Shown: positions 25,530-35,770, numbered from the stretch's first letter. The stretch is DNA of 44,576 bases from Ruminococcus sp. (GCF_024691275.1 NZ_JAILNU010000087.1:1-44576); one strand, 5' to 3'. Made by a program: numbers and translations. The notes: generated by a model from the sequence alone, not told the origin.

Positions 25530-25940
25530 TCATATCTTTGATTTTAATGATCCCCACCATTTTTCAGAATATTGATTTTGCTCTTTTGTATCCGGAAAAC
25601 AGTTTATATCACAGTAATCCCAGATATTCACAATGTCTTTTAACAGCGCTTGTTTTCCAATTTGCACAAGATATATTTTTGGCGTATATGACATCATTGC
25701 AGATTGAATTGCGTTTATAAGCGAACCATTACATTTTAATCCAAAACCATTTTTGAGCAGTTCGTCTCTGATTATTTGATAAGCTGATAAATAACCATTT
25801 GATTTTGCTGTTATAACAATACTCTCAACTTCTGTTTTCAGGATAATGTCGTCAGATGATTCGCCTTCATCGGCAAAAACTACTCCTTCAATTTCGGAGT
25901 TACGTTTCATGTCATACAACTTAATATCATATTTTTCCAT
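25530..25940 (-). CDS. Small protein of unknown function
   Basis: The 136-residue protein is not recognised. It is acidic at the N-terminus, has alternating beta and helix segments, a C-terminal W-W-G-S-L motif and no signal peptide or membrane segment. The coding DNA is more AT-rich than its neighbours, which may point to recent gain. A good AAAGGTGG site precedes the ATG, supporting real translation. It stands alone between the convergent GGDEF gene and the FAD oxidoreductase. Confidence 0.6.
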   Translation of the reverse strand: MEKYDIKLYDMKRNSEIEGVVFADEGESSDDIILKTEVESIVITAKSNGYLSAYQIIRDELLKNGFGLKCNGSLINAIQSAMMSYTPKIYLVQIGKQALLKDIVNIWDYCDINCFPDTKEQNQYSEKWWGSLKSKI

Positions 25941-25989
25941 AAATCCACCTTTAAATCCCGATTTATACTTGAAACGTTTTTATACTCGT

Positions 25990-26008
25990 GGGCAGCGTCA
26001 CGCTGCCC
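25990..26008. terminator. Compact GC hairpin after the FAD oxidoreductase
   Basis: GGGCAGCG-TCA-CGCTGCCC, an 8-bp stem with a 3-base loop, lies 24 bases beyond the original stop of the minus-strand oxidoreductase. There is no U-tract, so terminator function is uncertain. Confidence 0.4.
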
Positions 26009-26031
26009 ATGCAATGAGCTGACAGCTCAGA

Positions 26032-27695
26032 TCAAAGCTTTCCGAGTGCGTGTTTAGCGGCGATCATGCCGAAAGTATAGCACCTTCCGAGAGAAAGTCC
26101 CGTCTGATGGAACGGATAATCAGCTCCGCCGTAGAACGGTCCGCCGAGATTTCCTGCGCAGTAAAGTCCCTGTATAGGCTCGCCGCTGCCGTCAAGAGCC
26201 TGTGCGTTCTCATTGGTGATAACACTCCCGATACCTCAGCAGACACGCGAATATGCTTTCTTGCTCCCCAGAACGGAGCTTTTTCTATTTTATGCATATA
26301 CTTAGCAGGCTTTCCGAAATCCGTATCACAGCCCTTATCGCAAAGCTCGTTATAGCGGTCAACAGAAGCCTTCATCTTGTCATATGGTATACCCAGCTCA
26401 CCTGCAAGCTCCTCAAGGGTATCACACCTGTGGAGGTCAATGAGATTCTTGAAAACTCCCTGCGGATTCTCAACAGCTCCCGGTATGAACTTCTCCATAA
26501 CAAACGGCGGAACACAGCCGTCAACAAACTCATCTTTCCCCCAGTTCACATAGTCACTGTCATATATAGTGCAGTACCAGCCCTTTGAACCGTCCTTGTG
26601 GTCGGCATCGAGCATACTTCCCTTGAATGAAGGCTGATATTTCAGCAGATTTCCCATGTAAACGAAGCCTGTGTACTCATTTGTGAAGCGTTCACCATTC
26701 ATATTCAGATACAGGAAGGGCTCCTCAAACATCAGTGCCGAATCGAAGTCATGCATCATCTTGGTGTGACCGAGATTTTCCATTTTCGCACCTGCACTTA
26801 TCGCAAGAACATGACCGTCGCCTGTCTTGCCGAACTGCTTCTTGTCAAATTCCGCAATATCAGGACACCAGCGCTTGACCATAGCGGAGTTGTTTGTATA
26901 ATCGCCGGTCGCAAGGATAACAGCCTTTGATGCATTGAACTGTATGTACTTTCCGTCCTTGTCCTTTGCAATAACGCCCGAAACTCTCTTTCCGTCCATA
27001 AGAAGCTTTACAGCGGGAGTCGAGAAATAAGCTTGTAAGTTATTATGCTCTGCAATAATATTATTGAGAGCGTTATGGAGTGCATTGCCGACGTTAAGCG
27101 GCTTCGGGCCTATCCACGGTGCCCAGAAATAGCAGTGATCGTCGCCGTAATCGTAGCTGTTCATGCGTTCTTTCCACACGCCTGTGAAGTCTCCGCTGGT
27201 GCTTCTGAAAGCACAGAGCTTGTCCCCGTCATTGAGGAGCTTAGCACTGTCTGTGTTGCTGTCCACCTTGCTTCCGTCGCCGTATTCAGTCTCTTTTGTA
27301 AGTCCCGCACGGTTGAGGAACCACATCATAGCTTCCTCGGAATGCTCGGCGTAAGCGCGGAGCTGCTTCGTATCTGCTCTCCAGTCGCACAGACTGTTGG
27401 TGTGGTGTATCCATTTAGCTATACCTGCCTCTGTGGAGCGTGACTTTATTATAGCAGAGCCGCAGTTTCCCTGTGATATGACAGTTGCCTCTTTTTGCAG
27501 GAGTGCCGTCCTTGCACCGAGCTCAGCCGCCCAGCCTGCGGCAGGAACTCCCGACGCACCTGCTCCGACTACAACGATATCATAATCGAGCATCTTATCA
27601 GGAACTATCTCTCCCAGTTCACAGCAAGAATCTTCGATCTCGGGAGCTGTAAGTCCCTCGGGCAGCTGATCTGCGGCATATTTTTTGTTGTCCAT
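26032..27695 (-). pseudogene. FAD-binding oxidoreductase (fumarate/urocanate reductase-like), frameshifted near the C-terminus
   Basis: The first about 490 codons encode a flavoprotein with the dinucleotide motif V-V-V-G-A-G-A-S-G-V-P-A-A near residue 40 and a second FAD contact, V-I-L-A-T-G-D-Y, later. The uninterrupted frame then turns into unrelated sequence and stops at 26064. In another frame from about 26220 the expected family ending appears: N-E-N-A-Q-A-L-D, G-L-Y-C-A-G-N, F-Y-G-G, G-L-S-L-G-R and a stop at 26032. A doubled GT dinucleotide (minus-strand reading, 26222-26225) explains the shift, and the total length leaves a remainder of two. There is no FMN-binding domain or signal. 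Either an inactive gene, a sequencing error or slippage; the electron donor and substrate are unknown. Confidence 0.8.
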
Positions 27696-27871
27696 ATCTC
27701 ATACGTCCTTTCAGTAAAATAATAACACAGTCTATCAAAAAACTCAGTCCCTTTGGGATACCGTTATTAATTAAAACCGACTTTTTCAACAAGCTGAATA
27801 ACAGCAACCTTAATAATTAACATATAATGTATATAAATATTATATCACTTAACTGATAAAAAGTCCATACC

Positions 27872-27907
27872 GATAAAAATATCTCCGCAAGAAACTCGCG
27901 GAGATAT
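27872..27907 (-). terminator. Rho-independent terminator of the dockerin-esterase gene
   Basis: A perfect 10-bp stem (27879-27888 with 27898-27907), 9-base loop, and on the minus strand a T run. The rest of 27696-27871 is AT-rich leader of the oxidoreductase without a clear promoter. Confidence 0.85.
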
Positions 27908-27914
27908 CATAATG

Positions 27915-29126
27915 TTATTTAGTTGCCTTAAATATATATCTGAGGAAATTGTACATATGAGGTCTTACGGAAGTTTCACCGTGACCGCCGTCAGGTATCT
28001 CATGCCAGATATGCTCAACGCCCTTGCTTTCCAATGACTTGTGGTAGCTCTCAGGGTGCTGACCCACAGTGCCGTCGTACTTTGCAGCCGATATCAATAT
28101 AACATACGGAGGATTTGATTTCGCCTTCATACCGAACTCGCTCTCGGTGATGCTTCCCTCATGAGTCATATTGCCGTCAACTGTTGCAAATATACCGGGA
28201 GCAGCACAGGCGCTTCCCACATATCCGTATATCTCAGGTCTTGTAAGTCCCACATAGAGTGCCTCTCGTCCGCCCATTGAGAAGCCTGTTACAGCTGTAT
28301 TCTCTCTGCCTGTCTTAACGGAATAGTTCTCCTTCATGAAAGGCATTATGCTGTTTTCAAGATCTTCACGGATAGCGTCGTAAGCTCTTGAAGATTCATT
28401 TGTGAATCCCGGGAAAAGGCTGTTGTTATTAGTGGTGAACATCTGCGGGAAGACAACTATCATTTTTTCAGCTTCTCCCTTTGCAATGAGGTTTCCGAGC
28501 ATAGTCTGTATCTTCATGTTCTCATCTATCATGGAATCCTCTGAGCCGAAAATACCGTGGAAAACATAAAGCACAGGGTAGGACTGCGACGGATCATATC
28601 CAGGAGGCAGGAGAATATTCAGGTTCTTTTGCTTCGCTGCGTCCTTGGAGTAGTAGGACTTCTTCTCTATTTTTCCGTAATCCACACCGTTATTGCGGAC
28701 TGTTGCGGCAGAATCCTCATGCACCTTGATATCCTTAGCCATTTTCTGCATATAGCTCTCACCGTTCGTATAAGTAGTAGTGGTAGTAGTCTGCTGAGAA
28801 GTAGTTGTCGTCACAGTAGTAGTTGCAGTTGTAGTGGTATTCGTTTCTTTCGGAAGCTCTTTTGTCTTTCCCAGAACGTACTTTGTAATGAGCACAAGAT
28901 CGTTTATTTCAACAGAACCGTTTCCGTCAATATCCGTAGCGAGATCAACTTTTCCGCCCGCAAACGAATTGAGAATAGCTTTTCTGCAATTGACAACATC
29001 GAAGCTGTCGATACGTCCGTCGTCATTTGTATCACCTCTGTAAGCTGCCGCAGCCGGGAACAGAGTTCCGCAGGCACATATTGCAGCTGCCGAAAAAACC
29101 GCAGCTATTCTTCTGAAATATGTCAT
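27915..29126 (-). CDS. Secreted CE1-like esterase with N-terminal dockerin
   Basis: The 403-residue protein has a signal peptide (about 1-28), then a type I dockerin directly at the mature N-terminus (about 29-87; loops D-T-N-D-D-G and D-I-D-G-N-G). A Thr-rich linker (about 96-120) and an alpha/beta-hydrolase of the esterase D/CE1 group follow. The triad is readable: Ser283 (G-F-S-M-G-G), Asp351 (K-Y-D-G-T) and His382 (G-G-H-G-E). CE1 enzymes remove feruloyl or acetyl groups from xylan, which fits the GH11 xylanase in the window. A cellulosomal role is inferred from the dockerin. An AGGA site precedes the ATG. Confidence 0.88.
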   Translation of the reverse strand: MTYFRRIAAVFSAAAICACGTLFPAAAAYRGDTNDDGRIDSFDVVNCRKAILNSFAGGKVDLATDIDGNGSVEINDLVLITKYVLGKTKELPKETNTTTTATTTVTTTTSQQTTTTTTYTNGESYMQKMAKDIKVHEDSAATVRNNGVDYGKIEKKSYYSKDAAKQKNLNILLPPGYDPSQSYPVLYVFHGIFGSEDSMIDENMKIQTMLGNLIAKGEAEKMIVVFPQMFTTNNNSLFPGFTNESSRAYDAIREDLENSIMPFMKENYSVKTGRENTAVTGFSMGGREALYVGLTRPEIYGYVGSACAAPGIFATVDGNMTHEGSITESEFGMKAKSNPPYVILISAAKYDGTVGQHPESYHKSLESKGVEHIWHEIPDGGHGETSVRPHMYNFLRYIFKATK

Positions 29127-29165
29127 AACTTATTCCTACTGAAATGTCAAATTTATCATATTGCC

Positions 29166-29194
29166 ATTTTAATACATTTTTCTGTCTAAATCAA
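29166..29194 (-). promoter_or_regulatory. Sigma-A promoter of the dockerin-esterase gene
   Basis: On the minus strand TTGATT (29189-29194), 17-base spacer, TAAAAT (29166-29171), 40 bases before the start. Confidence 0.55.
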
Positions 29195-29267
29195 GCTATT
29201 TTGACTAAATCAACTATATGAAATATTTATAGCATAAAATGATATGTCAAATAATATTTTGCTGTTT

Positions 29268-30548
29268 TCAGCGTGAGAGCGGTATAAACAGCGTAACTGT
29301 AAGTCCCTTGTCCCTGCACGAGCAAACGAGCTCGCCGTTCATTTTCGCCATAAGCTCGCTGGCTATATACAGCCCGAGACCGCTGCCGTCCTTGCCTGAC
29401 GACTTTCCCACGCTTCCCCTGTAAAACTTATTGGTGATGAGATTTATCTCGTCCTCGGACACGCCCTCGCCGTGATCGCGTATGGACATTTCAAGGTAGC
29501 TTTCATTCGTCCTGTAGGTGATATCAATGGGAGTATCGGCGTATTTGTAGGAATTGCCTATTATATTGCCTATTATCTGCAAAAGACGGCTCCTGTCCAC
29601 ATTTATCATGCACTGGGGCAGAGATTCCTCCTTTACAAGGGAACGTGTATCCAGCTCCTTGACAATGTCATGAAGCAGCTCCGAAGATTCGTCCTGACAA
29701 TTTACGTTCATTTCCCCGAGATCATCAAGAGCTGCTGCCATAAGGTCGCTGACCATAACGTTTATATGCTCTGCTTTTCTGCGGATATTGCCGATCTTTT
29801 CCAGAACATACTCATCTTTCACCTTGACTTCAAGAAGCTCGCACAAAAGTTTTATGCCCGTTATAGGGGTCTTCAGGTCGTGGCTCAGAGAAGCCACCAT
29901 TTCCTTTTCCCTCATCTTTATTGCATTTTCGCGGCGCTGCGCCTCTTTCAGCTCCTCACGCATGATGTCAAAGCTCTCTGTAAAAGCACCGAAGAGATTG
30001 TTCCTGTCAAGTATCAGCGGCTCGTCGAGCCTTCCTGCTGCCACATGAAGCGCAAACTCCTCCATTTTGCGGAACGGCTTGACGATAGTCCTGTGAACGT
30101 AGACACCGTAAAGTATTATTGTTATTAGCATGGTGAGCAGCATCACGCAGCCCGCCGCGAACAGTCTCCACCTTATCAGATCATATTCCGCCTTATCGGG
30201 ATCCGGTATGACGACCGTTCCGAATAGTCTGCTGCCATCAGCGATAGTCATACATATACAGCCCTTATGAACAGCCTCTTCAACCGACTTTACTCCCGAC
30301 AGTTTATCATTTGCTGATGAATAAATAATAAAATCATTGCTGTTGAATACAAGCAATTCCGTATTCAGATCAGCCTTTTCCAGAGCGTCGATATCATTCC
30401 AGTTCTCCTTTATGGTCTGAACGATATCATTCAGGAGCAGCGTGTCTGTATCATGGCTCCTGTACGAACTTGATATCCCTAAACAGGCAGCTATGCCTGC
30501 TGCCATTATAACAGCGACCAGAATGAATATCCTGCAGTAATTCTTCAT
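29268..30548 (-). CDS. Sensor histidine kinase
   Basis: The 426-residue protein has two membrane segments (about 7-25 and 128-150) around an extracytoplasmic domain of about 100 residues. A HAMP linker follows, then the dimerisation domain with the phospho-acceptor His223 in S-L-S-H-D-L-K-T-P and an ATPase domain with N box (N-I-I-G-N-S-Y-K-Y), D-H-G-E-G-V and G-S-G-L-G-L. It is the last gene of the ABC/hydrolase/regulator operon, nine bases behind the response regulator, so the two are partners. The signal is unknown; the operon suggests an envelope stress or antimicrobial cue. Confidence 0.92.
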   Translation of the reverse strand: MKNYCRIFILVAVIMAAGIAACLGISSSYRSHDTDTLLLNDIVQTIKENWNDIDALEKADLNTELLVFNSNDFIIYSSANDKLSGVKSVEEAVHKGCICMTIADGSRLFGTVVIPDPDKAEYDLIRWRLFAAGCVMLLTMLITIILYGVYVHRTIVKPFRKMEEFALHVAAGRLDEPLILDRNNLFGAFTESFDIMREELKEAQRRENAIKMREKEMVASLSHDLKTPITGIKLLCELLEVKVKDEYVLEKIGNIRRKAEHINVMVSDLMAAALDDLGEMNVNCQDESSELLHDIVKELDTRSLVKEESLPQCMINVDRSRLLQIIGNIIGNSYKYADTPIDITYRTNESYLEMSIRDHGEGVSEDEINLITNKFYRGSVGKSSGKDGSGLGLYIASELMAKMNGELVCSCRDKGLTVTLFIPLSR

Positions 30549-30557
30549 ATTGCTGTA

Positions 30558-31295
30558 TTATTCCCCCTGATCCTCGATGATATAGCCTACTCCCCACACT
30601 GTTTTTATGATATCGGGATCATTAGGGTCTTTTTCGATCTTTTCACGCAGATGACGGATATGAACGGCAAGAGTTCCCTCTCCTATGAATTCGTCCTCCC
30701 ATACACACCTGAGAAATTCGTCCTTTGTGACAACTCTGCCGCGATTCTTGAGAAGGTACAGCAGCATTTTGTACTCCATAGCCTTCAGGGAGATGATATC
30801 GCCGTTTTTTCTCAGCTTATGCGTACCCGTATCAAGGAACGTACCCTCGGATATCGCCATTTCACGACTGACATCATTCCTGCTGTCAGAAACAGCTTTA
30901 GCGGAGACAGCAATTGCTGCCTCCGCTGCTTTTTCGTATCTGCTGAGTATCGCCTTGACCTTTGCCAGCAGTATATTCAAGGTATACGGCTTCTTTATGT
31001 AGTCATCTCCGCCTATATTCAGAGCCGTCAGAACATCATCATCGCTGGTCCTTGCACTTATGAAAAGTATGGGCATATCATAATCAGCCCTCACCTGCTT
31101 GCAGAGCTCGAACCCCGATCTGCTGCCGAGATTGATGTCCAGAAGCAGAAGTGATACCTGATTCTCATTAAGGAACGCTTCTGCTTCCTCATAGCTGAGA
31201 ACATACGCTGTCCTGATATCGAAGATATTGAAATATTCTGCTGTTGTTTCAGCTATCGTTGCATCGTCATCTATAACAAGGCACTGATACTTCAT
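30558..31295 (-). CDS. OmpR-family response regulator
   Basis: The 245-residue protein has a receiver domain with acidic D9-D10-D11, phospho-acceptor D53 (L-L-D-I-N), the S/T switch in F-I-S-A-R and Lys in Y-I-K-K-P. A long linker (about 120-150) and a winged-helix DNA-binding domain ending in V-R/H-x-L-R-E-K-I and T-V-W-G-V-G-Y follow. It sits between the serine hydrolase gene and its cognate kinase. It may control the same operon, as in antimicrobial-peptide detoxification modules, but no target box was identified. Confidence 0.92.
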   Translation of the reverse strand: MKYQCLVIDDDATIAETTAEYFNIFDIRTAYVLSYEEAEAFLNENQVSLLLLDINLGSRSGFELCKQVRADYDMPILFISARTSDDDVLTALNIGGDDYIKKPYTLNILLAKVKAILSRYEKAAEAAIAVSAKAVSDSRNDVSREMAISEGTFLDTGTHKLRKNGDIISLKAMEYKMLLYLLKNRGRVVTKDEFLRCVWEDEFIGEGTLAVHIRHLREKIEKDPNDPDIIKTVWGVGYIIEDQGE

Positions 31296-31311
31296 ATTAA
31301 TAATTCTCCTT

Positions 31312-33237
31312 TTACTGTGAGATACTTACTTTGCCGCCGTCTTCTCCGAGGAAAACGATCTTGCCGTCCTGCGGAAGAGGAACATTGCTGCCGTATTCTG
31401 TCATATAGCTCGAATAAGTCATATTATCGTACTTATCGTAAACATATACAGCCGCGTTTTCAGGAATATCAAGATTTATCGACATATTTGCCGCACTTCC
31501 TATACTGAACCATGAAGCCTTCTTCGTACTGAGCTTAACCTCACTGATATCATTTTTGAGTTCAGGGATAGCGTCCTCTGATATGAATTCCATGGCACAG
31601 TTTGTGACCTTCATGTATTCCGCACCGTTTTCCGTGCTGAACTCGATATCACGGAGATCACGTCCTCCGGGCATAACTATGGCTGATTCCGCACGTTTTT
31701 CGTCGATGATCCTATTGGTTGAAAAATAACCGCCAAGTTCCGAGAAGGTCTTCATTTTTATGCTCGGCATCTCATTAAACATTACATTTGAGTATTTTCC
31801 GTTATAGAAATAGTACTTCTTGCCGCTGCGCTTATCCCATGCGCTCTGAACACTGCTGCTGACGTTGTTCGGTTCAAGTCTTTGCAGCATATAGCTCGAT
31901 GCAGCATATCTTTGTTCGCCGCCGATGCTTTGATTGATGTCCTGACAGATATAGTCCCTTCCGTCCCTCTGACAGAAACTGAGCAACGTCTGCTGCGTAT
32001 CCTGCACAGCCTTTCCTGCCACAATATTGCCGCTCATGAGTACGAATTTATCATCTGTGGTGTACTTGTAATTCGTCACACGTACCTTATCGCCGCTGAT
32101 ATCCTTTATTTCCATATACTTTCCATCAGGGAACGAAACTATGCATACACTCTCGCTCGAACCGTAAATTCTCGCATACGACAGATATTTCTCAGGCACT
32201 TCTTCGAGAGTCTCCATATTTTTCGGCTTTGAATGTTCTATCTTTATGCCCTTTTCTTCGAGAGCTATATCCATAAGCACCTGTGAGAGCGCTATATTCC
32301 CCATACTGCCGCCGCCTGAGCTAAGCACCGACACGCTTATCTCTTCGTCGGGAGCTACAAGAAGCTCCGCAAACTGGTGTATGACTGCTCCGCCCTTGCT
32401 GATGACCTTTACTCCCGAAGACTTGTAATCATCGTAATCCACCTGATCCCAGCCAAGTCCGAAACCGTCCTCGTATTTGTCCGTTACCTTTGTTTCCGAC
32501 ATTTCCTTCTTTGACTTTTCCGAGAGCAGCCTGTTGTCCCCTTTGAAAAAGGCAGTTCCGAAAGTGCAGATCTCGGGAGCAGTCGAAAGTATACCGCCCG
32601 AGCCGATATCCATGCAGTAATCGGGTACGAGCCTTACATTCCCGTCTTTGAAAACTTCAACGTGCTCGGGAGTACGAAAAGCGTTCCACGGCGTTCCCGT
32701 CTGCGACATACCAAGCGGTTTGCAGATATGTTCTTCCACATAATCCGTAAAGCTCTTACCGCTCACCTGCTCCACGATAAGTTCGAGCAGCTCGAAGCCG
32801 TCATTGCAGTAAGCTCCGAAATCACCTGGATCAGCCTTCAGTCGCTGTACGCGCATCTCATTCAGGAAGTTATCGTGAGGAAGCGCGTCCCTGTCGTTGT
32901 ATAACATGAAATCCCCTTCGGTAGTGCCCATTATCCCCGATGTATGATTCATGAGCATACGCACCGTTATATCCCTGTATCTTTCGTCAGCCATGCGGAA
33001 ATCAGGCAGATACTCCGTTACGGGAGCATCTATATCCACCCTTCCCTGCTCTGCAAGCTGCATTACAGCAGTCGTCACGAACATTTTGCTTACAGAGCCT
33101 ACACATGAAAGTGTATCATGGCTCTCATATTTTTTATTTACCCCAACATTGTCAGCCTTTATAGGAGCTGCCGCTATTACAGCAGGAACAGTCAGAAATG
33201 CTGTGATAATCGCAGAAGCTTTAACAATTTTATTCAT
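31312..33237 (-). CDS. Serine beta-lactamase-like hydrolase with long C-terminal extension
   Basis: The 641-residue protein begins with a signal peptide or anchor and carries the class C beta-lactamase/penicillin-binding fold: S-V-S-K (nucleophile Ser48, Lys51, counted from the ATG at 33237), Y-C-N (about 143-145) and an early H-T-S-G motif. The catalytic domain ends near residue 340. The other 300 residues are beta-rich with no recognised motif and no obvious membrane anchor at the end. Family members include D-aminopeptidases, esterases and peptidoglycan enzymes. Its place inside an ABC transporter/two-component operon, with an AGGAGG site directly after the permease stop, ties it to that system. 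GTG at 33240 is an equal start. Confidence 0.8.
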   Translation of the reverse strand: MNKIVKASAIITAFLTVPAVIAAAPIKADNVGVNKKYESHDTLSCVGSVSKMFVTTAVMQLAEQGRVDIDAPVTEYLPDFRMADERYRDITVRMLMNHTSGIMGTTEGDFMLYNDRDALPHDNFLNEMRVQRLKADPGDFGAYCNDGFELLELIVEQVSGKSFTDYVEEHICKPLGMSQTGTPWNAFRTPEHVEVFKDGNVRLVPDYCMDIGSGGILSTAPEICTFGTAFFKGDNRLLSEKSKKEMSETKVTDKYEDGFGLGWDQVDYDDYKSSGVKVISKGGAVIHQFAELLVAPDEEISVSVLSSGGGSMGNIALSQVLMDIALEEKGIKIEHSKPKNMETLEEVPEKYLSYARIYGSSESVCIVSFPDGKYMEIKDISGDKVRVTNYKYTTDDKFVLMSGNIVAGKAVQDTQQTLLSFCQRDGRDYICQDINQSIGGEQRYAASSYMLQRLEPNNVSSSVQSAWDKRSGKKYYFYNGKYSNVMFNEMPSIKMKTFSELGGYFSTNRIIDEKRAESAIVMPGGRDLRDIEFSTENGAEYMKVTNCAMEFISEDAIPELKNDISEVKLSTKKASWFSIGSAANMSINLDIPENAAVYVYDKYDNMTYSSYMTEYGSNVPLPQDGKIVFLGEDGGKVSISQ

Positions 33238-33251
33238 CACGTCTGACCTCC

Positions 33252-35765
33252 TTACTCAGTCATAAGCTCGTATACTGATATCTTCTTGATCTTTCTTGCG
33301 CCTAAATATGCACAGCCGAAGCAGAATGCAAGCAGGCAGATATCAAGTACTATCAGCGACGGTATATTCACTTCTACTTTTCCGATAAAGCTTGTAAGCG
33401 AATTTGTGGAGAGTACGCTCACAACTGTTCCGGATATGACCGAGAACAGTGCAGCAGGCATTATCCTTGCTGCCAACTGGAACATAAGCTCCTTTGAAGT
33501 ATATCCCATCCCCTTCATTATGCCGAATTCCTTGCGCTGTTTTCTGACACTTGACTCCATAAGTATAAAGAGTATGACCATTACAACAAGCGCAGATATG
33601 AACATGAATATCTTCGTTATGATCGAAACTGCCGAACACAAGCCCGAAAGCTGCGTTCTCATGATATCACCGATATTCTGTACCGATCTGATACGGAAAC
33701 CGCTGCTGTTGCCTGTTATCATCTTGTCTCCCGACTGTATAGCGTACTCAACATGATCTACTCCGTATACTGACATGAGCTCTGCTATCTTCTTTTCAGC
33801 TGCTGCTTTTATCCTTTCTTCATACGGAGCGCTGCTGTCAGCGTCCTGTTTTACATCAGCAACACTTCTGCCATACTTCTGAGTGAGCATATTCTTGAAG
33901 TCTGTCGCGTCTGTGCCATCTTTCAGGTATATCTCCATAGTGTTATGGTGGTATGTCGGAACAAGACGTTTATATCCCGCATCGGTGATATACAGGTTCA
34001 TACCGCCATTGGTCAGGCAAGTCACGATACCGGAGATTATGTACTTTCTCTGCACTTTGTTGTATTCTATCGTTACAGTATCACCGACTTTGAGCTTATA
34101 CTCCGAAGCCCACATACTTGTGAACATTACCTCGTTGTCATGCTCGGGGAAACGTCCCTCAAACGGAAATATATTCTCTGTTTCACTGAAATCATCAAAG
34201 GCAACAGGCAGCATTATCTGATTATGGTCTGCATAGGTCACAAAATTTTCCGCGTCGGAAGTCATAAGCACCTTGCGTACCTCTGGCATTTCCGTGATCT
34301 CATCATAAAGGTCTTTTGTGTCAGCCGAATTCATGAAAGTTACTCGCAGATCACTCATCTCTATACCGGAATTTGCTGCGATAACGTTCATATCCTTACC
34401 CATAAAGCTGTAAAGGATAAAGCTGAGAACGATAGCTATTGAGGACAGCGTGATACACAGAGTAAGTCCTATGCTCTGCTTGAAGTTCTGCGCAAATCCC
34501 TTCATTGCAAGGCGGATATGCACGTTCTTTTTTGTTTTTCTGAGCGGTAAATGATCCTTTCGGAAATGATTCGTACCTATGCCCTTTCTGAAAGCCTGTA
34601 CGGGAGGATACTTTTTCACCATAGATGCTCTTATGTAAGCAATAAGTGCAATAAGTGCCAGCAATCCCACTGCCGAAAGCAGTATAGGTGCAATGAATAT
34701 CCTGTCTCTGCCCTGATATCCGGACATCATCTCGCCCAGACTGAACAGCGCCGGTGACAGTACGAAACAGCCTGCAACACCTATCGTCACACCTGCCACA
34801 GCTATCATAAGGTATTCTATAACATACGAAAGAGTTATCTCCCTCGACTTGTAACCCAGCGCTTCAAGAACACCTATGGAAACTATCTGCTCCTTTATGT
34901 CGCCTGCTATCCTGAATCTTATCATAACAGCGACCGAGATTATTATGACAACAGCCATAACTATCAGCAGTCCGAGGAGGATCTTTGTAGTAGCAGTTGT
35001 ATTTTCCCTGAATCCCTCATAGGTCATGCCCATAAGACCGCTCATCAGATCACGCTGCGAATATTCCTCACATCTCTTGATACAGCTGTCAAATATATCG
35101 GCATTATCGCTTCCCTTTACGGAATTGAATGCGATGAGCTCATATTTATTGAGTATGCTTTCAAGTACTACATAATCGCTGTCTGTGACCACGAACTTCA
35201 TGCCCATACTTGAATTTGAAAGAAACAGCGTATTATAAAAGCCTGCAACTTCAAAATCAAATTTTCTCGTACCGTACACCATACTGAATGTGTCGCCCTC
35301 TTTGACAGAAAGCTCGTTTTCTGCAATGAACGGCATATATATCGGATGTCTGAGAGAAGCTATCTTTTCCTCGCTGAGCGATGATCTGTATCTGAAGCGC
35401 TCCAGCTTTTCTTCATTGTCTTTCGTGATAAAGCCCATATAAAGAGCTTTCTCATCGCCGTTACTGTCAAGATACTTCGTGCTCATATCATAAAGGAAGT
35501 TCGAATGCTCGCTGCCTGTAATGCGCTCATCTTCGTTGATGATATCCATAAAGTCATTATCGAAATTTTTCTCATATATCATAAGATAGTTTTCATAGCT
35601 TTCTGTCTTTTTCATAACATATGGGAAAATTGTCTTTATGCTCTTTCCGCTTGAAAGTGCCGAACCTATCAGCGTCATACAGAACATTATGAGTATTGTC
35701 AGCGAAAACGCTTCCAGCTTGTGCTTTTTTATATTGAATACAGAGAGTCTGACAATCTTGTTCAT
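33252..35765 (-). CDS. FtsX-type ABC transporter permease
   Basis: The 837-residue membrane protein has one N-terminal helix, a large extracytoplasmic domain (about 45-255), three or four helices, a short cytoplasmic turn, then a second helix with another extracytoplasmic domain and three final helices. This is a duplicated MacB/FtsX layout. Such permeases do not usually move a substrate across the membrane; they use ATP to drive outside mechanical work, lipoprotein release or peptide expulsion. GTG at 35774 overlapping the ATPase stop is an alternative to the ATG at 35765. Paired with the upstream ATPase. Confidence 0.85.
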   Translation of the reverse strand: MNKIVRLSVFNIKKHKLEAFSLTILIMFCMTLIGSALSSGKSIKTIFPYVMKKTESYENYLMIYEKNFDNDFMDIINEDERITGSEHSNFLYDMSTKYLDSNGDEKALYMGFITKDNEEKLERFRYRSSLSEEKIASLRHPIYMPFIAENELSVKEGDTFSMVYGTRKFDFEVAGFYNTLFLSNSSMGMKFVVTDSDYVVLESILNKYELIAFNSVKGSDNADIFDSCIKRCEEYSQRDLMSGLMGMTYEGFRENTTATTKILLGLLIVMAVVIIISVAVMIRFRIAGDIKEQIVSIGVLEALGYKSREITLSYVIEYLMIAVAGVTIGVAGCFVLSPALFSLGEMMSGYQGRDRIFIAPILLSAVGLLALIALIAYIRASMVKKYPPVQAFRKGIGTNHFRKDHLPLRKTKKNVHIRLAMKGFAQNFKQSIGLTLCITLSSIAIVLSFILYSFMGKDMNVIAANSGIEMSDLRVTFMNSADTKDLYDEITEMPEVRKVLMTSDAENFVTYADHNQIMLPVAFDDFSETENIFPFEGRFPEHDNEVMFTSMWASEYKLKVGDTVTIEYNKVQRKYIISGIVTCLTNGGMNLYITDAGYKRLVPTYHHNTMEIYLKDGTDATDFKNMLTQKYGRSVADVKQDADSSAPYEERIKAAAEKKIAELMSVYGVDHVEYAIQSGDKMITGNSSGFRIRSVQNIGDIMRTQLSGLCSAVSIITKIFMFISALVVMVILFILMESSVRKQRKEFGIMKGMGYTSKELMFQLAARIMPAALFSVISGTVVSVLSTNSLTSFIGKVEVNIPSLIVLDICLLAFCFGCAYLGARKIKKISVYELMTE

Positions 35766-35770
35766 TTCCG

